Shown here: one piece after another, positions 9,448 to 18,555 of the stretch
Numbering within the stretch: position 1 is the stretch's first letter
Layout: each line of letters opens with the position of its first letter
Assembly: GCA_002730035.1 (NCBI GenBank)
Contig: PBYU01000021.1
Location: forward strand, 82,547-146,546
Source of the DNA: Gammaproteobacteria bacterium
GTDB taxonomy: Bacteria > Pseudomonadota > Gammaproteobacteria > Pseudomonadales > Pseudohongiellaceae
Direction of reading: 5' to 3'
Length of the DNA stretch: 64,000 nucleotides
Position numbers and translations under genes: made by a program
The notes under the pieces: model-generated
The model's input: the letters and a program-made list of their open reading frames with translations, nothing else
Told to the model about the DNA's origin: nothing
Databases searched by the model: none

Positions 9448-9549
9448 TTACTTCCTCCGATAGTCATGGGGCGTAACGTTTTCTACTTGAACTAAAACTC
9501 TGTCTTTTTCGACCTTATATAGGACGCGATATTGGATATTTAGCCACAT
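9448..9549 (-). pseudogene. C-terminal remnant of a RelE/HigB-type toxin
   Basis: 33 codons on the minus strand beginning MWLNIQYRVLYKVE and ending TPHDYRRK, directly before the antitoxin gene. This matches the last third of RelE/HigB-like mRNA-interferase toxins (IQYRV.Y.VE..., then V..ITPHDYR). The N-terminal two thirds are missing and an in-frame TAA stands just before the ATG. It may still make a short peptide, but an active RNase is unlikely. Confidence 0.65.
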
Positions 9550-9652
9550 TTACTCAAGTAACTGATGAAAAGCGAGCCAAACCACAAGTTTCAGCCACAA
9601 TTATGCAATCCCGCGCCATATTGACTACCTTATATATCTTCTCTTCAAAAGA

Positions 9653-10387
9653 ATGAGGGGCACCACTGAAATGGCTAGTCAGTTTATAGAAGATGTACGT
9701 TCTAATATCCGCATGCGTGGCTACAGCTTGTCTACGGAGAAGACCTATCTGTTATGGATTCGGCGGTTTATCCATTTCACAGGCAATGAACATCCTGCAA
9801 CTGTACCCCTTTCTCAAATTAGTGCTTACCTTACCTATCTGGCACTACAGCGACAGGTGAGTATCAACACACAAAAAACAGCTCTTAATGCCATTGCTTT
9901 CATGTTTGAAAAGTACTTAAAGCGTGAGATAGGCGATTTGGGATTCAAGCTTGCATTGGAAACGCAAATTATTGCTGCTATAGCTGTGCAACGAAAGGAC
10001 AACAAGCAAGGTGTGGGTAGCTCAATGGCACCTGCATTATCTCGTAAATACCCAAGTGCTTTCAAATCCGAGGCCTGGGCCTATATCTTTCCTGCCAGCA
10101 AGCTTTGCCATCATCCATTGACTGGTGAGATTTGTCGTCATCACCTACATCCCACCGTGGTGAGGAAATTCATAAGCGCAGCGGTCAAGTCGGCGGAGTT
10201 GAAACAGAAACGCGTGACGGCGCATACATTTAGGCATTCCTTCGCCACTCACATGTTGGCGAGAGGAGCCGACCTACGAACCGTGCAGGAGTTGTTAGGA
10301 CACAATGACGTGTCGACCACCCAGATCTATACCCATGTGTTAGGGCGGCACTACGCGGGGACAAGCAGTCCATTGGACAGTCTCTGA
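9653..10387 (+). CDS. intI: Integron integrase IntI with in-frame internal deletion
   Basis: Tyrosine recombinase of the integron class: N-terminal SAM-like domain ([20 protein letters not shown] near residue 30), the IntI-specific insert ([20 protein letters not shown] near 130, then CRHHLHP) and the C-terminal catalytic box [31 protein letters not shown]. Start may be 9671 (MASQF) behind GAGGGG. It is 244 residues against about 320 usual. Sequence passes directly from GDLGFKLA to LETQII, so about 80 residues holding catalytic Arg I and the beta-Lys are lost. The frame is kept but recombinase activity is very unlikely. Confidence 0.85.
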   Translation: MRGTTEMASQFIEDVRSNIRMRGYSLSTEKTYLLWIRRFIHFTGNEHPATVPLSQISAYLTYLALQRQVSINTQKTALNAIAFMFEKYLKREIGDLGFKLALETQIIAAIAVQRKDNKQGVGSSMAPALSRKYPSAFKSEAWAYIFPASKLCHHPLTGEICRHHLHPTVVRKFISAAVKSAELKQKRVTAHTFRHSFATHMLARGADLRTVQELLGHNDVSTTQIYTHVLGRHYAGTSSPLDSL

Positions 10388-10718
10388 GCTGCAGTTGAGT
10401 GAAACGGGATAGATCGCGGGCTGATGGACTTCGAAAATTCATGGCCCGTTATGCGAAGTGCTAACTGCAAGAAAAGTGGTGTGCTTCCTGACACATAGGT
10501 TACAGATTATCCCGGAGGGTACTGATAAGTTAACTCGCATTAAATGATAATTGGCTGATGAAATCATCAATGCTGTACAAAAGGCACCGATTCCCAGCTG
10601 AAATTATTTAACATTCAGTGTGGCTTTATCATCGCTTCAATCTTAGCCATCGAAAAGTATGAAATGAAGAATAAGGAGAGGTGGGATTGGAATTGACTAA
10701 ACGCGAGAACCAGCCAGT
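10388..10718. other. Gene-free stretch downstream of intI
   Basis: About 330 bp between the integrase stop and the end of the convergent gene at 10719. I see no credible ORF, RNA gene or strong terminator. It marks the right border of the integron remnant. Confidence 0.5.
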
Positions 10719-11756
10719 TTATTGGTTAGCGTCTGCGTCTTCACTGCTGCTCGCATCATTTACAGCATCCAACCGGCGTGCACCTGCCAAAATAATCGGC
10801 AAAGAATAGTTTCCTTCGTGACAGGCGTATTCGTAGATTTGATCTTGCGGAGCATTGCGGGTAATCGTACGCTCGCCGGTGAAGGGACTGGCATAGACTT
10901 GCTCGTCATTTACCGTGAAGGAATAGTGAATCTCATCATCGCTGACCAGCGTATAGCGCTCGACTACTTCGAAATCTTCTGACAGCTGGATTGACCGGGG
11001 AGAGGACTGTTCGGGCCGAAAGTTTTTGCTGTGCACCACCAAGGTGTCGCCTTCCCACTGACCGACAGAATCGCCCATCCAGGAAGGAATGTTATGATTA
11101 AAGTGTTCGCTATTTAAGCGGATAATCCGTGCGTCATGGATCATCTCAGTCATGACCATGACATAGTCTTTAGTCTGCACGATCTGCATGTTCGGATTCA
11201 TCATCATCGGAGTGAGCGATGGCACGGCCGCACCGAAGATCAGGCAACGCCCCGAGAGTGGCTGTCCTTCAGGACCATCGGTATTTCCGAGCCCGGAGGC
11301 TCGACGCCTGGCTCCAAAGTCTCGGAATCCATCTCTCAAGGGTATGCGCCCATCGGGTGGATCGAGGATTACTGAAGTCCTGAATTCTCCACTTACTCTA
11401 ACCAGCTCGGGTCTTCGGAAGTGGGCCAGAAATGTGTCATCCGCTTCCTGCCCGATACGGGCGCCCTGTTCCGGTGCTTCTCTGCCAGGGTCGAGATCGG
11501 CATCCTGGCGCACCATTGCTTCGCGCATAGTGCGTTCCAAATCGATAACTTCCTGCTCGGTGTAGGTCTGCTTCATCTCTAATCTTGCGGGACGCTGCAG
11601 CGGGGTTCTCGAACCGAAAAGCCAGATACCCTGAAGATCAGGGTGGCCATGCTCTGTGCGGGGCATTTGCCAATCCGTAACATCTTCTGATTGAGCTATC
11701 AGCTGCATCGAAAATGTAATCGAACATAAAATCACGATGAAACCGAACTTAGACAC
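10719..11756 (-). CDS. Exported protein of unknown function, third gene after the molybdenum hydroxylase
   Basis: 345 residues with a signal peptide (FIVILCSITFSMQLIAQ). The mature part begins TEHGHPDLQGIW and ends near YEYACHEGNYSLPIILAGAR. Proteins with this start and this end are common exported proteins in Acidobacteria and marine gammaproteobacteria, with no function I can name. It follows the large subunit gene by about 80 bp on the same strand and probably belongs to that transcript. The tail (ASSSEDADANQ) is acidic. Confidence 0.78.
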   Translation of the reverse strand: MSKFGFIVILCSITFSMQLIAQSEDVTDWQMPRTEHGHPDLQGIWLFGSRTPLQRPARLEMKQTYTEQEVIDLERTMREAMVRQDADLDPGREAPEQGARIGQEADDTFLAHFRRPELVRVSGEFRTSVILDPPDGRIPLRDGFRDFGARRRASGLGNTDGPEGQPLSGRCLIFGAAVPSLTPMMMNPNMQIVQTKDYVMVMTEMIHDARIIRLNSEHFNHNIPSWMGDSVGQWEGDTLVVHSKNFRPEQSSPRSIQLSEDFEVVERYTLVSDDEIHYSFTVNDEQVYASPFTGERTITRNAPQDQIYEYACHEGNYSLPIILAGARRLDAVNDASSSEDADANQ

Positions 11757-11836
11757 AACTGAATCCTGATTCTCAGCGACATGAAACGGAAGAAGGGGAC
11801 GGTTTAAATAAAACCTCTCCGTCCCCTCGCTGGCAT

Positions 11837-14053
11837 TTACACTCCTGCTACGGGTGTAGACCTCGAGAAGTCATGCTTGCTGATCGGCAATTCTCGCACC
11901 CGTTGTCCGGTGAGAATATAAATCGCATTGGTGACCGCGGCTGCAATCGCTGGTGTGGACGGTTCGCCCAGTCCCCCCAGTGCCTCGCCGGACTCGACGA
12001 TGTGCACATCGATCTCCGGTGCCGTGGCCATGCGTACCATCTCGTAATCCGGGAAGTTACCGTTAGCGACGCGACCCTTCTCGATGCTGATCTCGCCGTA
12101 TAACGCAGCAGATAAACCGAAGATGATGCCGCTCTCCACCTGAGCCGCTGCCGTATCCGGGTTTACTGCCCAGCCACAGTCGATGGCACAGGTAACCTTG
12201 TGTACGACGGGTTTATTGTTGGCATCCATCGACACTTCCGCCACTTCGGCCACGATACTGCCGAAACTTTCCTGCACGGCTATGCCGAGAGCATGACCTT
12301 CGGGCAGGTTCTGACCATAGCCGGCGGCCTCTGCCGCCACTTCCAACACCTTACGGTGCCGTGGATGCGCCTGCAGCAATTCCATGCGGAACTGGTACGG
12401 GTTCTTACCGGCACGGTTTGCGACCTCATCGGTGAAGGATTCGGTGAAGAAGGTCTGCTGCGAATGGTCCACGCTACGCCAGGCCGCGATAGGCACGTGG
12501 GTATCGCCATCGACTACCCGAATCGACTGGTTCTCAATTGAGTAGGGGATATGCGCGGCGCCGGGTACCTGGATGGGACCGGTGAAACGGTTATGCCAGG
12601 CCAGCACCTTGTCATTTGCATCGAATGCTGCCTTGAAATTACTGCTCACAGCAGGGCGATAATAATCTTGCTGCATATCGTCTTCGCGGCTGAAGAGTGT
12701 TTTCACCGGCACATCGAACTCTTTGGCGATCAGGGTTGCGTGGTCGATCATGTTCCAGTTAAACGGCAGGCGTCGACCGAAGCCGCCACCGCAATAGGTC
12801 TGATGAAACGTCACAGCGTCTTCGTCCAGCCCCGCGATACTTGCAACTCGACCCTTAATGCCAAGCGCATCCTGGGTGCTGGTCCACAGATCTGCCTTGT
12901 CGCCTTGAATGTGCACCGTGCAGTTCATCGGTTCCATTGGCGCGTGAGCCAGGTAGGGAACGCGGTAGTTGCCTTCGATAATGTCGGCGGCGGACTCCAG
13001 TGCTGCTTCGGCGTCGCCGCTTTCAAAATCCTTGCTGCCATTGCTCTCGGCCAGTTCCTGGTCGAAACGTGCCGCAATCTCGGCGCTTGAGACATTGTCG
13101 TTATCCGACGGCTCCCATTCTGTGGTGACCAGGGCCAACGCTTTCTTCGCCCGCCAATAGCTATCTGCTACGACTGCGACAGAATCTTCCAATTCGATAA
13201 CGTCTTTTACACCCCGTTCGGCAAATGCCGGCAGAGAATCGACCGACACCAGCTTGGTACCGAATACCGGGGCCAGGCGAATCGCGGCGTAAAGCATGTC
13301 TTCGCTATGGGCATCCAATCCGTATTTTGCCGAGCCGTTTACCTTTGCCGGAATATCGTTACGGGAGATCGCCTTGCCCATGATATTAAACTCAGAACGA
13401 TCCTTTAATGTTGCGTTCTGCGGGGGTTCCATCACGGCTGCCTGAGAAGCCAGCTGTCCATAGCTGTAAGAACGACCAGAGGCGTTGTGATGCACATGGC
13501 TCAACTCGGTGGTGAGTTCTTCCGGGGGCACACCCCAGCGTGCAGCTGCCGTTTCCATCAGCAGTTGGCGGGCTGTGGCACCGGCGGTTCGCATGCCATA
13601 TTCACCGGTGAAGCGCACCGATGAACTGCCACCGGTTGTCTGCAGGTTGCCGATCTCAGCCACGGCGAAGGCAGTTGCACCCACCAGACCCATGAGAAAG
13701 TTTGGCACGCCAAATTCACTGGCGAAGCCCCTGACCAGATCGCCGTTGGCAAACAGGTCGATGGCAGGCGCCTGTTCGATGTTCACTTCTTCCCAGTTGG
13801 CGTCCAGTTCATCGGCGGCCATCATCGATAACGACGTATGAATGCCCTGTCCCATTTCTGAGTGCGGTACATAGATCGTGATTGCGTTGTCGGGTTCGAT
13901 CTTGATAAATGAGGTGATGTAGCGTTCATTGCCCTGCACCAGATCGTCATTGGCACGCCGATGCCGGCTGGGGCGCGTTGCAGAGTAACCGATGAGTACG
14001 CCACCACCTACAGCGGCGCCAGTGAGGATAAATCGTCGTCGGTTCATTTTCAT
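11837..14053 (-). CDS. Molybdopterin-binding large subunit, isoquinoline 1-oxidoreductase beta (IorB) type
   Basis: 738 residues. A twin-arginine-like leader (MNRRRFILTGAAVGGGVLIG) suggests export through Tat. Xanthine-oxidase-family aldehyde oxidase domains follow, with GEYGMRTAG, the Q-loop-like TYCGGGFGRR (near 420), and the late GGLGEPSTPAIAAAV motif with the conserved Glu. The beta type is a single long chain that pairs with a small 2Fe-2S protein and has no FAD subunit, as encoded here. It probably oxidises an N-heterocycle or aldehyde in the periplasm; the substrate cannot be read from sequence. Confidence 0.9.
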   Translation of the reverse strand: MKMNRRRFILTGAAVGGGVLIGYSATRPSRHRRANDDLVQGNERYITSFIKIEPDNAITIYVPHSEMGQGIHTSLSMMAADELDANWEEVNIEQAPAIDLFANGDLVRGFASEFGVPNFLMGLVGATAFAVAEIGNLQTTGGSSSVRFTGEYGMRTAGATARQLLMETAAARWGVPPEELTTELSHVHHNASGRSYSYGQLASQAAVMEPPQNATLKDRSEFNIMGKAISRNDIPAKVNGSAKYGLDAHSEDMLYAAIRLAPVFGTKLVSVDSLPAFAERGVKDVIELEDSVAVVADSYWRAKKALALVTTEWEPSDNDNVSSAEIAARFDQELAESNGSKDFESGDAEAALESAADIIEGNYRVPYLAHAPMEPMNCTVHIQGDKADLWTSTQDALGIKGRVASIAGLDEDAVTFHQTYCGGGFGRRLPFNWNMIDHATLIAKEFDVPVKTLFSREDDMQQDYYRPAVSSNFKAAFDANDKVLAWHNRFTGPIQVPGAAHIPYSIENQSIRVVDGDTHVPIAAWRSVDHSQQTFFTESFTDEVANRAGKNPYQFRMELLQAHPRHRKVLEVAAEAAGYGQNLPEGHALGIAVQESFGSIVAEVAEVSMDANNKPVVHKVTCAIDCGWAVNPDTAAAQVESGIIFGLSAALYGEISIEKGRVANGNFPDYEMVRMATAPEIDVHIVESGEALGGLGEPSTPAIAAAVTNAIYILTGQRVRELPISKHDFSRSTPVAGV

Positions 14054-14065
14054 GGTGATTTTCCT

Positions 14066-14539
14066 CTATGCCGTGGCCAGTGAGCGGATGGCTCTGCGTA
14101 CGCGTGGGTACGAACCACAGCGACAGACATTGGTAATTCCCGCATCGATTTCTGCATCACTTGGATTGGGGTTGGATGCCAGGAATGCTGAAACAGCCAT
14201 GACCATGCCGGATTGGCAATAACCACACTGCGGCACCTGATGGTCGATCCAGGCTTGCTGCACGGCGGATAAATCCGCTGGGGCTGGGTTGCTTCCTGCA
14301 GCGGCTACAGCCAGACCTTCAATGGTGGTGATTTCAGCGCCTTCAACCGCGCTCACGGTCGTCGTACAGCTACGCACCGCATTACCATTGACATGGACTG
14401 TGCAGGCACCGCAGTTACCGATGCCACAACCGAACTTGGTACCGGTCATACCCAACTCATCCCGGATCGCCCACAACAACGGCATATCCGGCTCGATGTC
14501 CAGCGACTGTTCGACGCCATTTACCTTGAAAGTAGCCAT
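14066..14539 (-). CDS. (2Fe-2S) small subunit, isoquinoline 1-oxidoreductase alpha (IorA) type
   Basis: Start at 14539 (MATFKVNG) behind AGGGG/AGGA; the frame is open further upstream without support. 157 residues with two iron-sulfur cluster domains: plant-ferredoxin type [13 protein letters not shown] with a later VRSC, and the C-terminal four-helix type CGYCQSG and [13 protein letters not shown]. It carries electrons from the molybdenum subunit encoded 12 bp downstream. First gene of the three-gene operon running to 10719. Confidence 0.93.
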   Translation of the reverse strand: MATFKVNGVEQSLDIEPDMPLLWAIRDELGMTGTKFGCGIGNCGACTVHVNGNAVRSCTTTVSAVEGAEITTIEGLAVAAAGSNPAPADLSAVQQAWIDHQVPQCGYCQSGMVMAVSAFLASNPNPSDAEIDAGITNVCRCGSYPRVRRAIRSLATA

Positions 14540-14709
14540 TCCTAATCCCCTCAACAGGTACAGAATTATGATCAATCCAGGATATAGCAGGGCGGCCCTG
14601 GCATCAATGACATTTTGGTAGTCCCGACAAGCTGTAAGTTAGTTATTCCGGGGTGTCTGTGGGAAAATGCCTGGTCTGAAATTGCTTGGAATAGTGAGCG
14701 CATAAGACT

Positions 14710-15921
14710 GTGGTAGTAAATCCTGACGAATTTAACTACAGCTCACTGGATACCGTGATTACCGGTGAGTCAGTACTGTCTGCATTGCCGAGATTGGTGA
14801 ACAGAATGGGGGTGGAGCGTGTCTTGTTGGTGGCTTCCTCCAGTCTGGCTGCCCATACCAATCAGTTTGCAGAATTGCAGCAACGGTTGGGCACACGTTG
14901 TGCAGGTATCTTCGATCGCATCTCCGCTCATACTCCTCGTGATGAAGTGCTGGTTGGGCTACAAGCTGCCAGGGAGGTCGATGCCGATCTCTTAGTGTCG
15001 CTCGGCGGCGGATCCATCATCGATGCCTGTAAGGTAATTCAACTCGCTATCGATCAGGAAATCCATTCCGAAGAGGCCTTGGTAGAATATGCCCAGCGCT
15101 CCGATGGCAGTCGGGGATCGAAGGCAGGTGATTATTCGTTGTTTTCTGAACATTCCAAAATTAGGCAGATCGCTGTTCCAACGACCTTGTCCGGCGCTGA
15201 ATTCAGTAACAATGCTGGTGTCTTGGATCGATCCCGCTCGGCTAAAGAGGGATACCGAGGCACCGATCTGTGTCCGCAATGCATCATCTACGACCCTGAG
15301 CTGGCGGTACACACTCCCCAATGGCTATGGCTATCTACTGCCATCCGTTCTCTGGATCATGCTATCGAAGGATTCTGTTCTCCTGAGACCAATCCGTTTC
15401 TCGATGGGCATTTCCTGCACGCCATGAAATTGTTCGCCGAATCACTGCCTCTGACCAGAGCCGATTCCCATGACCTGCACGCACGCACCCTGAATCAACA
15501 GGCAGTTTGGTTGGCTTGCTGTGGTTTGGGAACTTTCGTTCATGGTGCCAGTCATGGCATCGGATATATCCTCGGCAGTCTTTGTGGTGTGCCTCATGGA
15601 CATACTTCCTGTGTTATGCTGCCAGCAGTTCTACAATGGAATGCAGAACAATTTGCCGACCAACAGGACCCAATTATTCAGGCGCTGGGGAATTCAGGAA
15701 ACAGGCCAGAACAAGGCTCTGAAACCAGCGCGGGTGCCGCTGTTAAGTCGCTTGTCGGTAAGCTGGGCCTGCCAACGACTCTCAAACAAGTAGGAGTGAA
15801 TCCGGATCAGCTCAATGAAATTGCAGACCGAGCAATACAGCACCCGGTGGTGCGTAGTAATCCTAGGAAATTGGAATCAGCGGAGCAGGTTCGGGAAATA
15901 CTAGAGTTGGCCTGGAATTGA
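14710..15921 (+). CDS. Iron-containing alcohol dehydrogenase
   Basis: 403 residues from a GTG at 14710. Group III (Fe-dependent) alcohol dehydrogenase fold: NAD-binding GGGSIIDACK near 97, PTTLSGAEFSN near 157, and metal-site histidines in SLDHAIEG, GASHGIGY and GVPHGHTSC. The maleylacetate-reductase-like subgroup is possible. It catalyses NAD(P)H-linked alcohol/aldehyde or related interconversion; the substrate is not known. The GST gene follows 29 bp later, suggesting one operon for detoxification or aromatic-compound use (inference). Confidence 0.85.
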   Translation: MVVNPDEFNYSSLDTVITGESVLSALPRLVNRMGVERVLLVASSSLAAHTNQFAELQQRLGTRCAGIFDRISAHTPRDEVLVGLQAAREVDADLLVSLGGGSIIDACKVIQLAIDQEIHSEEALVEYAQRSDGSRGSKAGDYSLFSEHSKIRQIAVPTTLSGAEFSNNAGVLDRSRSAKEGYRGTDLCPQCIIYDPELAVHTPQWLWLSTAIRSLDHAIEGFCSPETNPFLDGHFLHAMKLFAESLPLTRADSHDLHARTLNQQAVWLACCGLGTFVHGASHGIGYILGSLCGVPHGHTSCVMLPAVLQWNAEQFADQQDPIIQALGNSGNRPEQGSETSAGAAVKSLVGKLGLPTTLKQVGVNPDQLNEIADRAIQHPVVRSNPRKLESAEQVREILELAWN

Positions 15922-15950
15922 GAGTTGAAGAAAGGATATGGAGTTAAACC

Positions 15951-16628
15951 ATGACAGAGTCGCAAACTGAAGAATCTCTCATTCCGAATGTTACTTACTT
16001 CAATGTTCGCGGGCGGGCTGAAGTCATTCGCATCATCCTGGAAGAAAACAGTACAGCTTATACCGAAAGGCGCATTTCGATTGATGAGTGGCCCGACGTG
16101 AAATCAAACTTTACCTTCGGACAGATACCAGTCTATGAAGAAGGCGGGCTGCTACTCAACCAACCCAATGCGATCTACCGTTACCTCGGCAGAAAGTTCG
16201 ATATGTATGGCGACTCGATGCTGGAGCATGTGCGATGTGACATGGTGCAGGAGATTTTTGTCGACGCGCAGAACAACATAGGAGACTTTTACTGGAATCC
16301 TGAGTTTGAAAAACTTCGAGATGATTATGAGAAGAACGAGCTGCCTCCGTTGTTGACCCGAATACAGGATTTACTTGTGACTAATCCAATCGACAGTGGT
16401 TTCTGGGTTGGAAGCCGTCTTAGCTTTGTCGATATCATCGCCTGGCATTTTCTGGACCATGTCCGTCCGTTTTCGATGAAGACCTTGCAACAGTTTGAAA
16501 AGCTCTGTCAGTTCAAGGAAATGATCGAGAGCCGACCCCGCATTGCTGCCTACCTGGACTCGGATCGCCGACCAAAAACCTTAACCGTGAGTCTGTCACC
16601 ATTCGGCGGTACTCCGGAAACCAGCTGA
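15951..16628 (+). CDS. Glutathione S-transferase, sigma/pi-like
   Basis: 225 residues. The thioredoxin-fold N-domain has VTYFNVRGRAEVIRIILEE (catalytic Tyr near residue 16), FGQIPVYE with cis-Pro, and LNQPNAIYRYLG for glutathione contact. The helical C-domain contains FVDIIAWHFLDH. YFN.RGRAE and FGQ[VI]P patterns are those of sigma/pi-class enzymes, more common in animals than bacteria, though marine bacteria carry relatives. Cytoplasmic conjugation or isomerisation with glutathione. Preceded by AAAGGATATGGAG and co-directional with the alcohol dehydrogenase. Confidence 0.85.
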   Translation: MTESQTEESLIPNVTYFNVRGRAEVIRIILEENSTAYTERRISIDEWPDVKSNFTFGQIPVYEEGGLLLNQPNAIYRYLGRKFDMYGDSMLEHVRCDMVQEIFVDAQNNIGDFYWNPEFEKLRDDYEKNELPPLLTRIQDLLVTNPIDSGFWVGSRLSFVDIIAWHFLDHVRPFSMKTLQQFEKLCQFKEMIESRPRIAAYLDSDRRPKTLTVSLSPFGGTPETS

Positions 16629-16639
16629 CGTTGTTAACG

Positions 16640-17512
16640 ATGCGATATCTACCACCGATACTGGTCGCATTGTTGATTCAGTACTCGGCCTGTGCCGTGG
16701 CACAAAACTTCGATGACGCGTCTCAGTTTGTGCGTTTTCAATCCGGTGCCAATACCTGGGAGGGGGAGTTACAAACGGCGATCACTACCTACGAGAACGA
16801 TTCCGGAGCGATCGTCGAATTAGTAGGAGCAATTCATATCGCAGACAAGTCCTATTTCCGGGCATTGAATCAGTACTTTAGTACACGCCATGCGGTGTTA
16901 TATGAACTGGTAGCCGAATCGAACCAGCGCCCGCAACCGGGGACACAAACCGCTGGTGGTTCCTCAGTAAGTTTTATGCAGCGCGCCCTGGCAAATTTTC
17001 TGCGGCTGGATTTTCAATTGGAACAGATCGATTACTCACCCCGCAATTTTCAGCATGCCGATCTAAACCCGCAGCAGCTACAACAGATTATGCTGGCCAA
17101 GAATGAAAATTTTTTCTCAATGTTCTTAAGCCTCGCGCTTGCACAAATTGCAACGGAACAGGCCGCATTGGCAAACGGCACGCAATCCTCATCGTTCAAT
17201 ATGATATCTGTGATGAATGCGTTGGCAGCAGAAGATAAAGCTATCGCCTTCAAGTTTCTATTTGCTGAGGAGCTTGGGCGCAGTGGTGGAGTAATCATAG
17301 GGGCTGAACTGGAGAGCCAGCTCACCCTGCTTGGAGATCGCAATAGTGTGGCATTGCAGGTTCTCAAAGAAACGCTGGCAGACAACTCGAATCGAGCGAT
17401 TAGCCTGTTTTATGGCGCCGCCCATATGCCGGGCCTGGAGCGCGAATTACTGCAATCCATGGGATTCACTAAAACAGCTCAGCGCTGGTTAACTGCCTGG
17501 CAGATTCCCTAA
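16640..17512 (+). CDS. Exported TraB/TIKI-superfamily-like protein
   Basis: ATG at 16640 chosen; an in-frame TTG at 16631 follows the GST stop directly. 290 residues with a signal peptide (VALLIQYSACAVAQ). Two conserved blocks of the TraB/GumN-like superfamily are visible: LVGAIHIADKSYF near residue 60 with AVLYELVAE, and FYGAAHMPGLERELL near 255. The His residues in these blocks are the proposed metal-site residues. Some TIKI members are metalloproteases, but bacterial members are mostly uncharacterised. Confidence 0.75.
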   Translation: MRYLPPILVALLIQYSACAVAQNFDDASQFVRFQSGANTWEGELQTAITTYENDSGAIVELVGAIHIADKSYFRALNQYFSTRHAVLYELVAESNQRPQPGTQTAGGSSVSFMQRALANFLRLDFQLEQIDYSPRNFQHADLNPQQLQQIMLAKNENFFSMFLSLALAQIATEQAALANGTQSSSFNMISVMNALAAEDKAIAFKFLFAEELGRSGGVIIGAELESQLTLLGDRNSVALQVLKETLADNSNRAISLFYGAAHMPGLERELLQSMGFTKTAQRWLTAWQIP

Positions 17513-17742
17513 GGCAATGAGGTGGCTGTTATTTTGGATAGAATGGAGATTAGGCGGGGTTATTTTAGTTGACTAGGCCGCCATTAACCGGACAATAGAC
17601 ATTCCGTTTCACAATTGAGGCCACTCCAGATTGAAGGGGGTTGCGGGGTTGAGTCCAGCAGGAGCTTTACCACACGGTCACTCCAGGCTACCGTTGTAAA
17701 ACAGTCTAAGCTGTTGAATTTAAAAAAAAGGTGGATATAGAT

Positions 17743-18102
17743 ATGAAAAAATTACTAAGTGGATGGTTGGTGTTATCTCTGGCTGTTCTTGTTGGCTGTG
17801 CTGCTGCAACTCCCGCTGGAGTAGGTGTGTGGGGCATTGAAATGAATACTCCAATAGGTGCAGTACCCGCTACTTTAACCTTAAACGCCGATGGCTCTGG
17901 CAGTATGTCAGCCGATCAGCTGGGTGACGCACCTATTTCGGGAGTTATCTTTGACGGTAACAGTATCGCTTTCGAAGCTGCAATTGATGCACAGGGTCAA
18001 TCTCTGGTACTCGAATTCACCGGTAACGTCGATGGTGATTCATTGGAAGGTGAATTTGGCAGTGACTTCGGTGCCTTCGGTGTTTCCGGTAACCGGCAAT
18101 AG
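17743..18102 (+). CDS. Small lipoprotein of unknown function
   Basis: Start at the ATG at 17743 behind AAGGTGG; a GTG at 17731 is in frame. 119 residues with a lipobox LVGC (Cys near 18). The remainder is a beta-rich, Gly/Ala-rich domain: GVWGIEMNTPIG, LNADGSGSMS, FTGNVDGDSLEGEFG. It resembles small beta-sandwich or lipocalin-like exported proteins that carry a GVW...G...LTL pattern, but I cannot name the family. A terminator follows at 18130. Confidence 0.75.
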   Translation: MKKLLSGWLVLSLAVLVGCAAATPAGVGVWGIEMNTPIGAVPATLTLNADGSGSMSADQLGDAPISGVIFDGNSIAFEAAIDAQGQSLVLEFTGNVDGDSLEGEFGSDFGAFGVSGNRQ

Positions 18103-18129
18103 TTTAGCTCCAAAAAATCTTTACCTGAC

Positions 18130-18165
18130 AAAAAGGGATCTCTTCACAGAGACCCCTTTTTGTTT
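18130..18165 (+). terminator. Rho-independent terminator after the lipoprotein gene
   Basis: Stem AAAAAGGG-A-TCTC / GAGA-C-CCCTTTTT with one mismatch and loop TTCACA, followed by TTGTTTTTT. It could act in both directions because the stem base is A/T-rich, ending the convergent gene at 18214 as well. Confidence 0.75.
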
Positions 18166-18213
18166 TTTCAAATACGCAAAAGTCTTAGAGTCGAACAATT
18201 ACTTCCTTTCTAG

Positions 18214-18456
18214 CTAACGCTTCTTACGGGACTGGCTAGCCTCCTGACTATCACTGATTGCTGTCAGTCGTAGTTTCGATGTCGAGTGGCACGTAGTAAG
18301 AATCACCTGCGCTCTCGATTTCAGTACGCAGGGCCCGCCACTCAGGGCCAACTGATCCACCCTCTCGTTATGCGGCACCATTGTCGGTTGAGCGACAGCG
18401 AAGCTAGTCGAGAAGAGCCCCGCCAGCAACAAACCACAATAGCTGGTTCGTTTCAT
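18214..18456 (-). CDS. Possible small exported protein
   Basis: 80 residues starting MKRTSYCGLLLAGLFSTSFAVAQ, a clear signal-peptide pattern with AVAQ cleavage. The mature 58 residues have two Cys and a very basic end (SQSRKKR). AGGA lies very close to the ATG, so translation support is weak. No family recognised. Confidence 0.45.
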   Translation of the reverse strand: MKRTSYCGLLLAGLFSTSFAVAQPTMVPHNERVDQLALSGGPCVLKSRAQVILTTCHSTSKLRLTAISDSQEASQSRKKR

Positions 18457-18555
18457 TTCCTGTTACATCTCAAGCAAGGGGGTTGGCAATAAAATGAGAA
18501 TAGCGCATGTATGCAGCGCCTGGCATTGTGCCAAAAATGCTGAGTTTGAGTCCTA

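Noticed and set aside
9447..9467. Longer start for the HTH gene (ATG at 9467)
   Set aside because: It lacks a ribosome site, while the ATG at 9446 follows GGAGG at proper spacing and keeps the usual toxin-antitoxin order.
9550..9652. attI site upstream of intI
   Set aside because: Several GTT-containing words are present, but none matches the core with confidence.
12551..13090. Plus-strand ORF inside the molybdenum hydroxylase gene
   Set aside because: Antisense to a well-supported gene with conserved motifs, and no family similarity.
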